Made by a program: the position numbers and the translations under genes. A DNA stretch of 64,000 bases from Nocardioides deserti (GTDB taxonomy: Bacteria; Actinomycetota; Actinomycetes; Propionibacteriales; Nocardioidaceae): the NCBI RefSeq assembly GCF_014266025.1, contig NZ_JACMYC010000015.1, positions 1-64,000 of the forward strand, given 5' to 3'. Of the stretch, positions 45,272 through 53,606 are shown one piece after another (positions within the stretch are counted from its first letter, which is position 1; every line of letters begins with the position of its first letter). The notes beneath the pieces are model-generated. The model was not told the origin of the DNA, did no database searches, and saw only the letters and a list, made by a program, of their open reading frames with translations.

Positions 45272-46528
45272 ATGGCCAGGGACTCCCGACACAGTGCGCA
45301 CCCGGTGTGTCGCGCGGTCGCGAAGTCCCGCAAGAAGACCTGTTCCGCGGCAGGCGCGCAGTTGTGGACGATGTCCGACGACGAGGTCTCCAAGACCCTG
45401 CTCGAGGCCACTCGGCTGCGCGCGCAGGTCGAGGCGCTCGAGCTGAAGCTGGCAGCCGAGGCCGACCGGAGGGCGGTGGGCGACAAGGTCGGCGCGACCG
45501 GCACCGCGTCCTGGTGGGGCCACGAGACCCGCCAGGACCGGCCCGCCGCGAAGCGGCGTATGAGGCTCGCGGAGTCCCTTGACCGCCACGCGCCCACGGC
45601 CGCGGCTCTGGCTGAAGGCGCGATCAGCATCGACCACGCGAAGGTGATCACCGAGTGCGTCGACCGGCTCCCGAAAGACCTCGACGACGACTCGATCCCC
45701 GAGCGAGCCGAGAAGCACCTGCTGCACGAGGCGCTCGACCTGGACCCGCGATCGCTGGCGATCCTGGCCAAGCACGTCCTGACGGTGGTTGCTCCTGAGA
45801 TCGGTGAGGAACGCGACGCCCGCGCCTTGGAGCGGGAGGAGCGAGAGGCCCGGGCGAACGCGTGGCTGACGATGTGCCCGGACGGGAAGGGCAGCTACCG
45901 CGGGAAGTTCTCCATCCCCACGATGCAGGGCGCGATGCTGAAGAAGATGCTCGTCGCGTTCGCCGCGCCGAAGCACCAGGCGGCGGTGAAGTCCGGCGAG
46001 GAGCAGGTGGAGCGGCGGCCGTCACCCGAACGCCTGGGCGACGCGTTCTGCGAGCTCATCGAGCGCCTCCCCGCTCACAAGCTGCCGAAGCTGGGCGGGC
46101 TCAACGCCTCGATCATCGTCTTGCTCGACTTCACCGGCCTGAAGAGCGACATCGGCCGCGCGGTCCTCGAGACCGGCGAACCCATCTCCGCCTCCCTGGC
46201 CCGACGCATGGCGTGCGAGGCGGGGTTGATCCCTGCTGTCCTGGGCAGCCGCTCCGAGCTGCTCGACCTCGGCCGCGCCGCCCGGCTGTTCACCGGAGCA
46301 CAACGTCTCGGGATGGTCATCACCCAGCGGGTCTGCACCGCGGTCGGGTGTGACTGGCCGGCTCACCTGTGCCACGCGCACCACGACGACAGCTGGTTCT
46401 CCGGCGGACGGACGGACTTCGACAGGGCCCGGCTGCTGTGCCCTCGCCACCACGCGCGGATCCACGACCCCAGGTTCGAGACCACGATCCACCCGGACAA
46501 CCAGGTCACCTTCCACATGCGGACCTAG
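45272..46528 (+). CDS. DUF222/HNH endonuclease-like protein
   Basis: The 418-residue protein has an N-terminal DUF222 region (HPVCRAVAKSRKKTCSAAGA, RLRAQVEALELKLAAEADRR, ISIDHAKVITECVDRLPKDL). The C-terminal HNH nuclease has Cys pairs and LCHAHHDDSWFSGGRTDF followed by LLCPRHHARIHDP. The family's central Asn (TDLDN in typical members) reads Arg here (TDFDRA), so cutting activity may be reduced. These proteins occur in many copies per genome in Nocardioides relatives and may be mobile. ATG 45272 was chosen; TTG 45260 is an alternative. It is flanked by inverted REP-like sequences and is less GC-rich at its start than its neighbours. Confidence 0.88.
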   Translation: MARDSRHSAHPVCRAVAKSRKKTCSAAGAQLWTMSDDEVSKTLLEATRLRAQVEALELKLAAEADRRAVGDKVGATGTASWWGHETRQDRPAAKRRMRLAESLDRHAPTAAALAEGAISIDHAKVITECVDRLPKDLDDDSIPERAEKHLLHEALDLDPRSLAILAKHVLTVVAPEIGEERDARALEREEREARANAWLTMCPDGKGSYRGKFSIPTMQGAMLKKMLVAFAAPKHQAAVKSGEEQVERRPSPERLGDAFCELIERLPAHKLPKLGGLNASIIVLLDFTGLKSDIGRAVLETGEPISASLARRMACEAGLIPAVLGSRSELLDLGRAARLFTGAQRLGMVITQRVCTAVGCDWPAHLCHAHHDDSWFSGGRTDFDRARLLCPRHHARIHDPRFETTIHPDNQVTFHMRT

Positions 46529-46580
46529 ACCCCGACCCGCCCGCCTGACGAGCGGCCCCACGCGCACTGTCTTCCTCGCC

Positions 46581-46644
46581 GGGTCTCGGCGACGCTCGCC
46601 AGGGCTCGCTGCTCGCCCCGCGATCTCGCCTGCTCGACCAGCGG
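46581..46644. repeat. REP-like sequence, right copy (inverted)
   Basis: The element begins GGGTCTCG and ends CTCGACCAGCGG. The first eight bases and 11 of the last 12 bases match the reverse complement of the copy at 45026-45069; the middle differs. It lies between the HNH stop and the zur gene. Confidence 0.5.
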
Positions 46645-46653
46645 TCGGAGAGC

Positions 46654-47052
46654 TCAGCCGGCGGAGCAGGTGCGGCAGGTGCCGAAGATCTCGAGGGTGT
46701 GGCTGACGTCGGTGAAGCCGTGCTCGCCGGCGATGCTGCGGGTCCAGCGCTCGACGGCGGGGCCCTCGACCTCGACGGTGGCGCCGCAGGTGCGGCACAC
46801 CAGGTGGTGGTGGTGGGTGCCGGAACAGCGGCGGTAGACGGCCTCGCCGTCCTCGGTGCGCAGCAGGTCGACCTCGCCGGCGTCGGCGAGGCGCTGGAGG
46901 GTGCGGTAGACGGTGGCGAGGCCGACGGGCTCGCCGCGGCGGCCGAGCAGGTCGTGGATCTCCTGCGCGGAGCGGAAGTCGTCGACGGAGGCGAGGGCCT
47001 CGGCCACGGCCAGGCGCTGCCGGGTCGGGCGGAGAGGGGTCTGCTCGGTCAT
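46654..47052 (-). CDS. zur: Fur-family regulator, probably Zur
   Basis: The 132-residue protein has a winged helix (PTRQRLAVAEALASVDDFRS, GLATVYRTLQRLADAGEVDL) and a metal-binding domain with HHHHLVCRTCG and the C-terminal GTCRTCSAG cysteine pair for structural zinc. Its position beside znuBCA, all on one strand, and the Zur-type boxes at znuA point to zinc sensing rather than iron. ATG 47052 starts the gene; 56 bases separate it from znuB. Confidence 0.92.
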   Translation of the reverse strand: MTEQTPLRPTRQRLAVAEALASVDDFRSAQEIHDLLGRRGEPVGLATVYRTLQRLADAGEVDLLRTEDGEAVYRRCSGTHHHHLVCRTCGATVEVEGPAVERWTRSIAGEHGFTDVSHTLEIFGTCRTCSAG

Positions 47053-47081
47053 GCGCTGCTCCCGTCAGGGTCCGTCGGTGC

Positions 47082-47130
47082 GTCAGTGCCCGTCGTCAGT
47101 GCTCGTCGTCAGTGCTCGTCGTAGTGCTCG
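47082..47130. repeat. 13-base tandem repeat GTCAGTGCTCGTC
   Basis: Copies lie at 47082-47094 (one change), 47095-47107, 47108-47120 and a partial copy from 47121. The repeat spans the end of znuB, including its stop codon, and the gap to zur. Copy-number change could extend or shorten the His-rich tail of ZnuB. Confidence 0.8.
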
Positions 47131-48113
47131 CCGTGCCGGGCATGCCGGTGCCCGTCGTGCACGTAGTCGACGTGGTCGTCGTGCGGCACCGCGAGGTGGC
47201 CGCAGGCCGGTCCGTGGTCGTGGTCGTCGTGGTCGGTCGCCTCGAGCGGCGCGACCGCGCCGGCGGGGAAGGGCTGGCGCAGCCGGTCCCGGTGCCGCAG
47301 CCACGCGCCCACCGGCCACGTCGCGACGAAGCAGGCGAGCGCCAGCAGCACGATGGTCGGCCCGGGCGCGACCGAGGCGTCGTGGCGCACCGAGATCCAG
47401 CCGGCCAGCAGCAGGCCGCCGACCCCGGCGCCGGCGCCGACGACGACGGCCCCGCCGAGCGTGGCGCGGAACGACCGCGCCAGCTGCTGCGAGGCCGCGA
47501 CCGGCACGATCATCAGCGCCGAGACGAGCAGCAGCCCGACGGTGCGCATCGCGATCGTCACGGTCACGGCGGCGAGCACCGCCACCAGCAGGTTGTAGGC
47601 GCGGACGTCGAGCCCCGCGACCTTCGCGAAGTCCTGGTCCTGGGCGACGGTGAACAGCTGGGGCAGCAGCCCGACACCGAGCAACAGGATCAGCGCGGCC
47701 AGCCCGATCGTGAACCACACGTCGGTGACCGAGATGGCGGTGATCGACCCGAAGAGGTACTGCTGCAGCTTCGCCGCGCTCTGCCCGGCCAGGCCGGTGA
47801 TCATCACGCCGCCCGCGAGACCGCCGTAGAACAGCAGTGCCAGCGCCAGGTCGCCGCTGGTGCTGCCGCGCTCTCGGATCACCTCGATGGCGATGGCGCC
47901 GAGCACCGCCACGACGACGGCGGTCCAGGTCGGCGCGAAGCCGGTGAGCAGGCCGAGCGCCACCCCGGTGACCGCGACGTGGCCGAGCCCGTCGCCGAGC
48001 AGGGCCAGCCGGCGCTGGACGAGGTAGGTGCCGATCACCGGCGCCGCGAGACCGGTCACGAACGCCGCGATCAGTGCGCGCTGCATGAAGGGGTAGCCGA
48101 GGAGGTCGATCAC
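47109..48113 (-). CDS. znuB: zinc ABC transporter permease ZnuB
   Basis: The 334-residue membrane protein of the ABC-3 family has about eight hydrophobic segments (LLGYPFMQRALIAAFVTGLA, LLGDGLGHVAVTGVALGLL, VGLLLVSALMIVPVAASQQL). It has a cytoplasmic His/Asp-rich tail of about 45 residues (DHDDHDHGPACGH, DGHRHARHGEHYDEH), which may bind zinc. It forms the channel for the substrate delivered by ZnuA. GTG 48113 overlaps the znuC stop by GTGA, so the genes are coupled. Confidence 0.94.
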   Translation of the reverse strand: MIDLLGYPFMQRALIAAFVTGLAAPVIGTYLVQRRLALLGDGLGHVAVTGVALGLLTGFAPTWTAVVVAVLGAIAIEVIRERGSTSGDLALALLFYGGLAGGVMITGLAGQSAAKLQQYLFGSITAISVTDVWFTIGLAALILLLGVGLLPQLFTVAQDQDFAKVAGLDVRAYNLLVAVLAAVTVTIAMRTVGLLLVSALMIVPVAASQQLARSFRATLGGAVVVGAGAGVGGLLLAGWISVRHDASVAPGPTIVLLALACFVATWPVGAWLRHRDRLRQPFPAGAVAPLEATDHDDHDHGPACGHLAVPHDDHVDYVHDGHRHARHGEHYDEH

Positions 48114-48898
48114 CAGTCCGCGTCCTCTCCGGTCCGGTCGAGCGGCGCGACGACGCCGGGGTGGTGGTCGGTACGCCGTGGGTCGGGGTGGTGGTGGCCG
48201 TGCGCGTCGTCGAGCTGGAGCGGGGCGCCGTCGTACACGATCCGCCCGTCGCGGAGGACCACGGTGCGGTCGACGAGCGGTGCGAGCGGGCCGAGCTCGT
48301 GGGTGACGAGCACGATCGTGCTGCCGGTGCTCGACAGGGTGCCGAGCGCCTCGGCCAGCGCGCGCTGGTTGGGCAGGTCGACGCCGGCGGTCGGTTCGTC
48401 GAGGAAGAACAGCTCCGGCTCGCCGGCGAGCGCGCGGGCGATGAGCACCCGCTGCTGCTGGCCGCCGGAGAGCGTGGCGACGCTGTCCCGGGCCCGGTCG
48501 GCCAGGCCGACCAGCTCGAGCGCGGAGGTGACCGCGGCCCGGTCGGCCCTGCCGGCGGGCCGGAGCAGGCGACGCCGGGTGAGCCGCCCGGAGGCGACGA
48601 CCTCGGCGACCGAGGCGGGCACGCCGCTCGCGGCGCTGGCCCGCTGCGGGACGAAGCCCAGCCGGTGGTGGTCGCGGAACTCCGCGATCGGCGTGCCGAA
48701 GAGCGACAGCGAGCCGAGCGTCAGCGGTCGCAGGCCGGTCAGCGCGCGCACGAGCGTCGACTTGCCCGACCCGTTGGGCCCGAGCAGCGTCAGGAACTCA
48801 CCGGGCCGGACGGTGAGGTCGACGTGCCGCAGGATCGGTCGCCCGGCGATCGCGACGGCGCCGTCCCGCAGCTCGACGACGGGGGAGGTGGTGCTCAA
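48110..48898 (-). CDS. znuC: zinc ABC transporter ATPase ZnuC
   Basis: The protein has 262 residues. Walker A is LLGPNGSGKSTLVRAL, the signature is ATLSGGQQQRVLIARALAG, Walker B is LFFLDEPTAGVD and the switch histidine is in VLVTHELG. A His-rich end (DDAHGHHHPDPRRTDHH) is present. TTG 48898 was chosen because it overlaps the znuA stop by four bases (TTGA) and no better start is in frame. It powers zinc import together with ZnuB and ZnuA. Confidence 0.93.
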   Translation of the reverse strand: MSTTSPVVELRDGAVAIAGRPILRHVDLTVRPGEFLTLLGPNGSGKSTLVRALTGLRPLTLGSLSLFGTPIAEFRDHHRLGFVPQRASAASGVPASVAEVVASGRLTRRRLLRPAGRADRAAVTSALELVGLADRARDSVATLSGGQQQRVLIARALAGEPELFFLDEPTAGVDLPNQRALAEALGTLSSTGSTIVLVTHELGPLAPLVDRTVVLRDGRIVYDGAPLQLDDAHGHHHPDPRRTDHHPGVVAPLDRTGEDADW

Positions 48899-49887
48899 CA
48901 GCCGTTCGCCTCCTGCAGGGCGGCCAGGTTGCGACGCATGAGCGAACCGTAGTCCTCGTCCTCGGTGTCGTCGGTCAGGCCTTCGACGGTGTCGAGGACG
49001 GCGGTGCCCACGCCGGCGTCGTCGGCGAGCACCTCGGCGGTCTTCGGGCTGACCAGCGACTCGGAGAAGACGGTGGTCACGCCCTCCTCCCGGATCAGCT
49101 CCTGCAGGTCCGCCAGCGCGGCCGGGCTCGGCTCGGCGTCGGGGGAGAGGCCGGTGATGGAGACCAGGTGGAGGCCGTACTTCTCCAGGTAGCCGAACGC
49201 GTCGTGGTTGGTGACCACCGTGTCCCGCGCGCACCCGGCCAGCCCGGCGGCGTACTCCGCGTCGAGCTCCTCGAGGTCGGCCCGCAGGTCGGCCGCGTTC
49301 GCCCGGAACGTCTCCGCGCCGCCGGGGTCGAGGTCGGCGAGCCGGTCGGCCAAGGCGTCGCCGAGCTCGGCCATCCGGAGCGGGTCGAGCCAGAAGTGCG
49401 GGTCGTGGTCGCCGTGGTCATGGCCCTCGTGGCCCTCGTGACCCTCCTCGTCCGCGTGCTCCTCGTCCGCGTGCTCCTCGTCCCCGTGCTCCTCCCCGTG
49501 CTCGTGCGCGTGCTCGTCGTCCTCGACGGGTAGCAGGTCGACGACGTCGGCGGCGTCGAGCACGTCGCCGGAGGCGTTCTCGGCGACCGCGGCGTCGACG
49601 GCAGGCTGCAGGCCGCTGACGTGGACCACGAGCGCCGCGTCGGTGACGAGGGCGGTCTCGCGGACGCCGAGCTCGAGGTCGTGCGGCTCGCCGCCGGGGG
49701 AGGTGAGGTTCTCGACGTCGACCGCGTCGCCGGCGACCCGCTCGGCGACGTACGCCAACGGGTAGAGCGCGGCGGCGACCGTCCCCGAGCCGTCGCTGCT
49801 CGCGGGCTCGTCCTCGCCGGTGAGGGCTGCGCACCCGGTGAGCGAGACGGCGACCAAGGTGGCAAGAGCGGGACGGAAAAAGTTCAT
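48895..49887 (-). CDS. znuA: zinc ABC transporter substrate-binding lipoprotein ZnuA
   Basis: The 330-residue lipoprotein has lipobox LTGCAALTG. The two lobes are joined by a long helix. The metal site is built from PHDLELGVRE, the histidine in PHFWLDPLRM and TNHDAFGYL. A His/Glu/Asp-rich loop near residues 123-160 (EHAHEHGEEHGDEEHAD and so on) is typical of high-affinity zinc carriers. ATG 49887 is used. It is first in a znuA-znuC-znuB unit under Zur-type boxes. Confidence 0.95.
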   Translation of the reverse strand: MNFFRPALATLVAVSLTGCAALTGEDEPASSDGSGTVAAALYPLAYVAERVAGDAVDVENLTSPGGEPHDLELGVRETALVTDAALVVHVSGLQPAVDAAVAENASGDVLDAADVVDLLPVEDDEHAHEHGEEHGDEEHADEEHADEEGHEGHEGHDHGDHDPHFWLDPLRMAELGDALADRLADLDPGGAETFRANAADLRADLEELDAEYAAGLAGCARDTVVTNHDAFGYLEKYGLHLVSITGLSPDAEPSPAALADLQELIREEGVTTVFSESLVSPKTAEVLADDAGVGTAVLDTVEGLTDDTEDEDYGSLMRRNLAALQEANGC

Positions 49888-49901
49888 GAGAACGATTCTC
49901 A
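49887..49901 (-). promoter_or_regulatory. Zur box 1
   Basis: TGAGAACGATTCTCA is an almost perfect palindrome of the Fur-family type used by actinobacterial Zur. It overlaps the znuA start codon region. It lies seven bases from the second box. Confidence 0.8.
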
Positions 49902-49908
49902 GACTGGC

Positions 49909-49923
49909 TGAGAACGGTTGTCA
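49909..49923 (-). promoter_or_regulatory. Zur box 2
   Basis: TGAGAACGGTTGTCA repeats the first box with two changes. The two sites are 22 bases apart centre to centre. The second lies 27 bases before the rightward gene at 49951, so it might also control that gene. Confidence 0.75.
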
Positions 49924-49950
49924 ACTCGGGGGGGCACTAGGCTCGGCCGC

Positions 49951-50268
49951 GTGCTGGTCGTCAACAGGTTCCGCGTGCCCGAGGGCGACGAGCGGTTCCG
50001 CGCGGACCTCCAGCGGGCGCACGAGACGCTCGCCGCACGCGCCGGCTACGTCGCCGGCCGCATCGGCCGCAACGTCGACGACCCGACCCTGTGGGTGCTG
50101 ACGACCACCTGGGAGAACGTCGGTGCCTACCGCCGCGCGCTGTCGTCGTACGACGTGAAGCTGGACGCCGTGCCCGTGCTCAGCAGGGCCCTCGACGAGC
50201 CGAGCGCCTACGAGCCGGTCGACCCGGGGACCGTCCTCAACACGGGCGTTCCTCGCTCGCTAGGCTGA
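49951..50268 (+). CDS. antibiotic-biosynthesis-monooxygenase-domain protein
   Basis: The product has 105 residues of a ferredoxin-like ABM fold (VVNRFRVPEGDERFRADLQR, LWVLTTTWENVGAYRRALSS). Members often act as small oxygenases or heme-degrading or quinone-using enzymes. The activity here is not known, and the family name does not imply antibiotic synthesis. GTG 49951 is used, with no good ribosome site. It is divergent from znuA and adjoins its Zur boxes. Confidence 0.82.
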   Translation: MLVVNRFRVPEGDERFRADLQRAHETLAARAGYVAGRIGRNVDDPTLWVLTTTWENVGAYRRALSSYDVKLDAVPVLSRALDEPSAYEPVDPGTVLNTGVPRSLG

Positions 50269-50342
50269 CCGCTCGCTCGATCCGAGAGCCCCCTGCAGCA
50301 CCCTGCAGCCCCGCCTGAGAAGTTCCGCTTGAGAGGTTCCCC

Positions 50343-51758
50343 GTGGCCAAGCCGCCAGCAACCACCGTCGACCACGTCGTCTCCCTCGCCAAGCGGCGAG
50401 GCTTCGTCTACCCGTGCGGCGAGATCTACGGCGGCACCCGCTCCGCGTGGGACTACGGCCCGCTCGGCGTGGAGCTGAAGGAGAACATCAAGCGCCAGTG
50501 GTGGAAGTCCATGGTCACCATGCGCGAGGACGTCGTGGGCCTGGACTCCAGCATCATCCTGCCGCGCCAGGTGTGGGAGGCCAGCGGCCACGTCGACACC
50601 TTCAACGACCCGCTGACCGAGTGCCAGTCGTGCCACAAGCGCTTCCGCTACGACCACCTCCAGGAGGAGTACGCGGAGAAGATGGCCAAGAAGACCGGGC
50701 AGAGCGCCGACCCCGACTCCGTCGACCTCGCCGAGGTCGCCTGCACCAACTGCGGCACCCGCGGGGCGTGGACCGAGCCGCGGCAGTTCTCCGGGATGCT
50801 CAAGACCCACCTCGGCGTCACCGAGGACGAGACCGGCCTGCACTACCTGCGCCCGGAGACCGCGCAGGGCATCTTCGTGAACTTCGCCAACGTCGTGACC
50901 TCGAGCCGCCAGAAGCCGCCGTTCGGCATTGCCCAGATCGGCAAGAGCTTCCGCAACGAGATCACGCCGGGCAACTTCATCTTCCGCACCCGCGAGTTCG
51001 AGCAGATGGAGATGGAGTTCTTCGTCAAGCCGGGCGAGGACGAGGAGTGGCACCAGTACTGGATCGACCAGCGCACGCAGTGGTACACCGACCTCGGCAT
51101 CGACCCCGACAACCTGCGCCACTACGAGCACGCGCAGGAGAAGCTCAGCCACTACTCCAAGCGCACCGTCGACATCGAGTACCGCTTCGGGTTCACCGGC
51201 TCGGAGTGGGGGGAGCTCGAGGGCATCGCGAACCGCACCGACTTCGACCTCTCCACGCACGCCCAGCACTCCGGGCAGGACCTGTCGTACTTCGACCAGG
51301 CCAACAACGAGCGCTACACGCCCTACGTCATCGAGCCGGCCGCCGGCCTCTCGCGCAGCCTGATGACGTTCCTCGTCGACGCCTACACCGAGGACGAGGC
51401 GCCCAACACCAAGGGCGGCGTCGACAAGCGCACGGTGCTGCGGCTCGACCCGCGCCTGGCGCCGGTCAAGGTCGCCGTGCTGCCGCTGAGCCGCAACGCC
51501 GACCTCTCGCCCAAGGCCAAGGACCTCGCGACGGAGCTGCGCAGCGCCGGCTGGAACATCGACTTCGACGACTCCGGCGCGATCGGCCGCCGCTACCGCC
51601 GCCAGGACGAGATCGGTACGCCGTACTGCGTCACCGTGGACTTCGACACCCTCGAGGACCACGCCGTGACCGTCCGCTCCCGCGACACCATGGAGCAGGA
51701 GCGCGTCGGCCTGGACCAGGTGACCGGATGGTTCGCGCAGCGATTCGTCGGTTGCTGA
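50343..51758 (+). CDS. glyS: glycyl-tRNA synthetase
   Basis: This 471-residue class II synthetase is the homodimeric archaeal/eukaryotic-type enzyme found in actinobacteria. Motif 1 is in the early [20 protein letters not shown] region. A zinc-binding insert has CQSCHKRF and CTNCGTRG. Motif 2 is [12 protein letters not shown] with [17 protein letters not shown], and motif 3 is [17 protein letters not shown]. The C-terminal anticodon-binding domain begins at [16 protein letters not shown] 50343 is used. Upstream, 75 bases hold only a short CCCTGCAG repeat. Confidence 0.97.
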   Translation: MAKPPATTVDHVVSLAKRRGFVYPCGEIYGGTRSAWDYGPLGVELKENIKRQWWKSMVTMREDVVGLDSSIILPRQVWEASGHVDTFNDPLTECQSCHKRFRYDHLQEEYAEKMAKKTGQSADPDSVDLAEVACTNCGTRGAWTEPRQFSGMLKTHLGVTEDETGLHYLRPETAQGIFVNFANVVTSSRQKPPFGIAQIGKSFRNEITPGNFIFRTREFEQMEMEFFVKPGEDEEWHQYWIDQRTQWYTDLGIDPDNLRHYEHAQEKLSHYSKRTVDIEYRFGFTGSEWGELEGIANRTDFDLSTHAQHSGQDLSYFDQANNERYTPYVIEPAAGLSRSLMTFLVDAYTEDEAPNTKGGVDKRTVLRLDPRLAPVKVAVLPLSRNADLSPKAKDLATELRSAGWNIDFDDSGAIGRRYRRQDEIGTPYCVTVDFDTLEDHAVTVRSRDTMEQERVGLDQVTGWFAQRFVGC

Positions 51759-51784
51759 CCAGGGGCTCCGTGCACAATCGGGGC

Positions 51785-52480
51785 ATGCGTCCCCTCCGCA
51801 CCCGCGCCGCGTTCGCCGGCCTGCTCGCCGGCAGCCTGCTGCTGACCGCCTGCTCCGACGACTCCGGGAACGAGCCGGACGCGGAGGGCAGCAGCTCGCC
51901 GTCCAGCAGCGCCGGCACGGCGTCGGCGAGCGCGACGCCGTACCTCCCGGTGCCGGACGACGTCGAGCTGACCCCGCCGGGCAGCGAGCTGGAGGTCGGC
52001 GAGGAGGCCGTCGTGGCCTACGAGCCGAAGCAGGACCAGGTCGGCGTGCTGTCGATCCGCGTCGACCGGCTGGAGCGGACGTCGTTCAAGGAGTCCTTCA
52101 GCGGGTGGCAGCTCGACAAGGCGACGAGGAACTCGAGCCCGTACTTCGTCCGGGCCACCGTCACCAACGCCGGCGAGACGAACCTCGGCGGCCGGCGGCT
52201 CCAGCCTCTCTACATCGTCGACGGCAACAACACCCTGATCGAGCACTCGTCGTTCGCGAGCCGCTTCGACCCGTGCCCGAGCGCGCCGCTGCCGAAGAAG
52301 TTCGGCCCCGGCAAGAAGGCCGAGGTCTGCCTGGTCTACCTCGCGCCGGACAAGGGCGACCTGACGGCGGTGAGCTTCCGCCCCACGCAGGAGTTCAACC
52401 CGGTCACCTGGACCGGTGAGCTGCAGAAGGTCAAGAAGGCGGGCGGCAAGGGCAAGGGCAAGAACAACCAGCGGGGCTGA
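51785..52480 (+). CDS. lipoprotein, DUF4352-like
   Basis: The 231-residue protein has a signal peptide with lipobox (AGLLAGSLLLTACSDDSGN), a Ser-rich linker, and a beta-sandwich domain like those in DUF4352 lipoproteins (YFVRATVTNAGETNLGGRRL, CLVYLAPDKGDLTAVSFR). It ends in a Lys/Gly tail (KKAGGKGKGKNNQRG). ATG 51785 lies 26 bases after glyS. The function is unknown; it probably sits on the outer face of the membrane. Confidence 0.82.
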   Translation: MRPLRTRAAFAGLLAGSLLLTACSDDSGNEPDAEGSSSPSSSAGTASASATPYLPVPDDVELTPPGSELEVGEEAVVAYEPKQDQVGVLSIRVDRLERTSFKESFSGWQLDKATRNSSPYFVRATVTNAGETNLGGRRLQPLYIVDGNNTLIEHSSFASRFDPCPSAPLPKKFGPGKKAEVCLVYLAPDKGDLTAVSFRPTQEFNPVTWTGELQKVKKAGGKGKGKNNQRG

Positions 52481-52512
52481 ACCGACCGGCCCCGCCGAGC
52501 GTCGGACCAGGC

Positions 52513-53553
52513 ATGAGGCCGTTCCTGCTCGCACTGCTCTCCCTGTCCCTGGTCGGTGGGGCGGCGCCTGCGGTCGCCGCCCCTGTCGCCGCGCCCGACG
52601 CCGACCTGCCGCGCGGGCCGGATGCCCGGCTCGCGTGGGTCGAGCGGCTGGAGCGGCCGCGCGGGTCCGCGCTGCTCCACCTGCGCGACGGCACCGAGCG
52701 CCGGATCGAGGTGCCCCGCGACCCGGCGCACGAGCTGCGGCTGGTGGGCCCGTCGAACAGCGGCTGGCTGGTGGCCCAGCACCGCCAGACGTCCGTGCGG
52801 TTGTACGCCGTCGGCGGCCGCGGCGGCGCCTCGGGGGTCGCGACGGCGTGGGACCGCGCGGGCGGCACGTCGTACCTGTCCTCGTACCGCGGCACCCGGG
52901 TGCTGCGGTGGACCCGTGACCGCGACGGCGGGGCGCTCGGCGTGGTGCACGCCCTGGACGGTCGGGTGGTCGCCCGTCGGACGTTCCCGGGCGAGGTCGG
53001 CAGGGCGCTGCGGTGGGACGGCGGCGGTGTGCGGATCGCGCTGGCCGACCGCACCTGCGCGTGGGTCCCGCCCGACCCGGGACGGGACGAGCAGGAGCGG
53101 CTGACCTGCGTCGACGGGCGCAGCGCGGTCGTCGCGCCGAAGCACGACCTGGCGCTGGTCGAGACGGCCGTCGGGCGTCACGGTCCGACGTCCTTGACCG
53201 AGCCGGGGGTGCCCGCGTGGGACGCGGCGTTCCTGCCGAGCGCGGTGTCGGCCGACGGCACCCTCGTCGCCGGCGTCGCGCACACGCCGACCACCCGCCA
53301 CGAGGACCTGCAGGTACGCCGCGTGGCCGACGGACGCCTGCTCGCAACGCGCCGGCTCACCCACCAGACGGGCGACCGGGTGTGGTTCGAGAAGGACGGT
53401 GGCGCGCTGGTCCACCTCTCCGGGGTGCCCGGCAAGGGATACGTGCTGGTCCGCTGTGTCGTGGACGCCGTGGCGGGCGGCGCCGCCTGCGCCCGGGCCA
53501 GTCGCTACCGCCGCGAGTGGGGGTTCGCGGTGCAGGGCGCCGTGCCCCGCTGA
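52513..53553 (+). CDS. secreted protein, possible beta-propeller
   Basis: The protein has 346 residues. A signal peptide (LLALLSLSLVGGAAPAVAAP) is followed by repeated strand-rich blocks with GxxxxW and D-G-R turns (LRWTRDRDGGALGVVHALDG, ALRWDGGGVRIALADRTC), suggesting a beta-propeller-like fold. Two cysteine pairs (TCAW...LTCVDG; RCVVD...ACARA) may form disulfides. No family is recognised. ATG 52513 is used, 32 bases after the lipoprotein gene. Confidence 0.75.
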   Translation: MRPFLLALLSLSLVGGAAPAVAAPVAAPDADLPRGPDARLAWVERLERPRGSALLHLRDGTERRIEVPRDPAHELRLVGPSNSGWLVAQHRQTSVRLYAVGGRGGASGVATAWDRAGGTSYLSSYRGTRVLRWTRDRDGGALGVVHALDGRVVARRTFPGEVGRALRWDGGGVRIALADRTCAWVPPDPGRDEQERLTCVDGRSAVVAPKHDLALVETAVGRHGPTSLTEPGVPAWDAAFLPSAVSADGTLVAGVAHTPTTRHEDLQVRRVADGRLLATRRLTHQTGDRVWFEKDGGALVHLSGVPGKGYVLVRCVVDAVAGGAACARASRYRREWGFAVQGAVPR

Positions 53554-53606
53554 GGCCGGCCAGGACGATTTGGGCCGCCCGGCGGGCCCGCCGGAGAATG
53601 GACCCC

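Noticed and set aside
50269-50342. Possible T-box or other leader before glyS
   Set aside because: Only a short CCCTGCAG repeat is seen; no T-box sequence or stem series is present.
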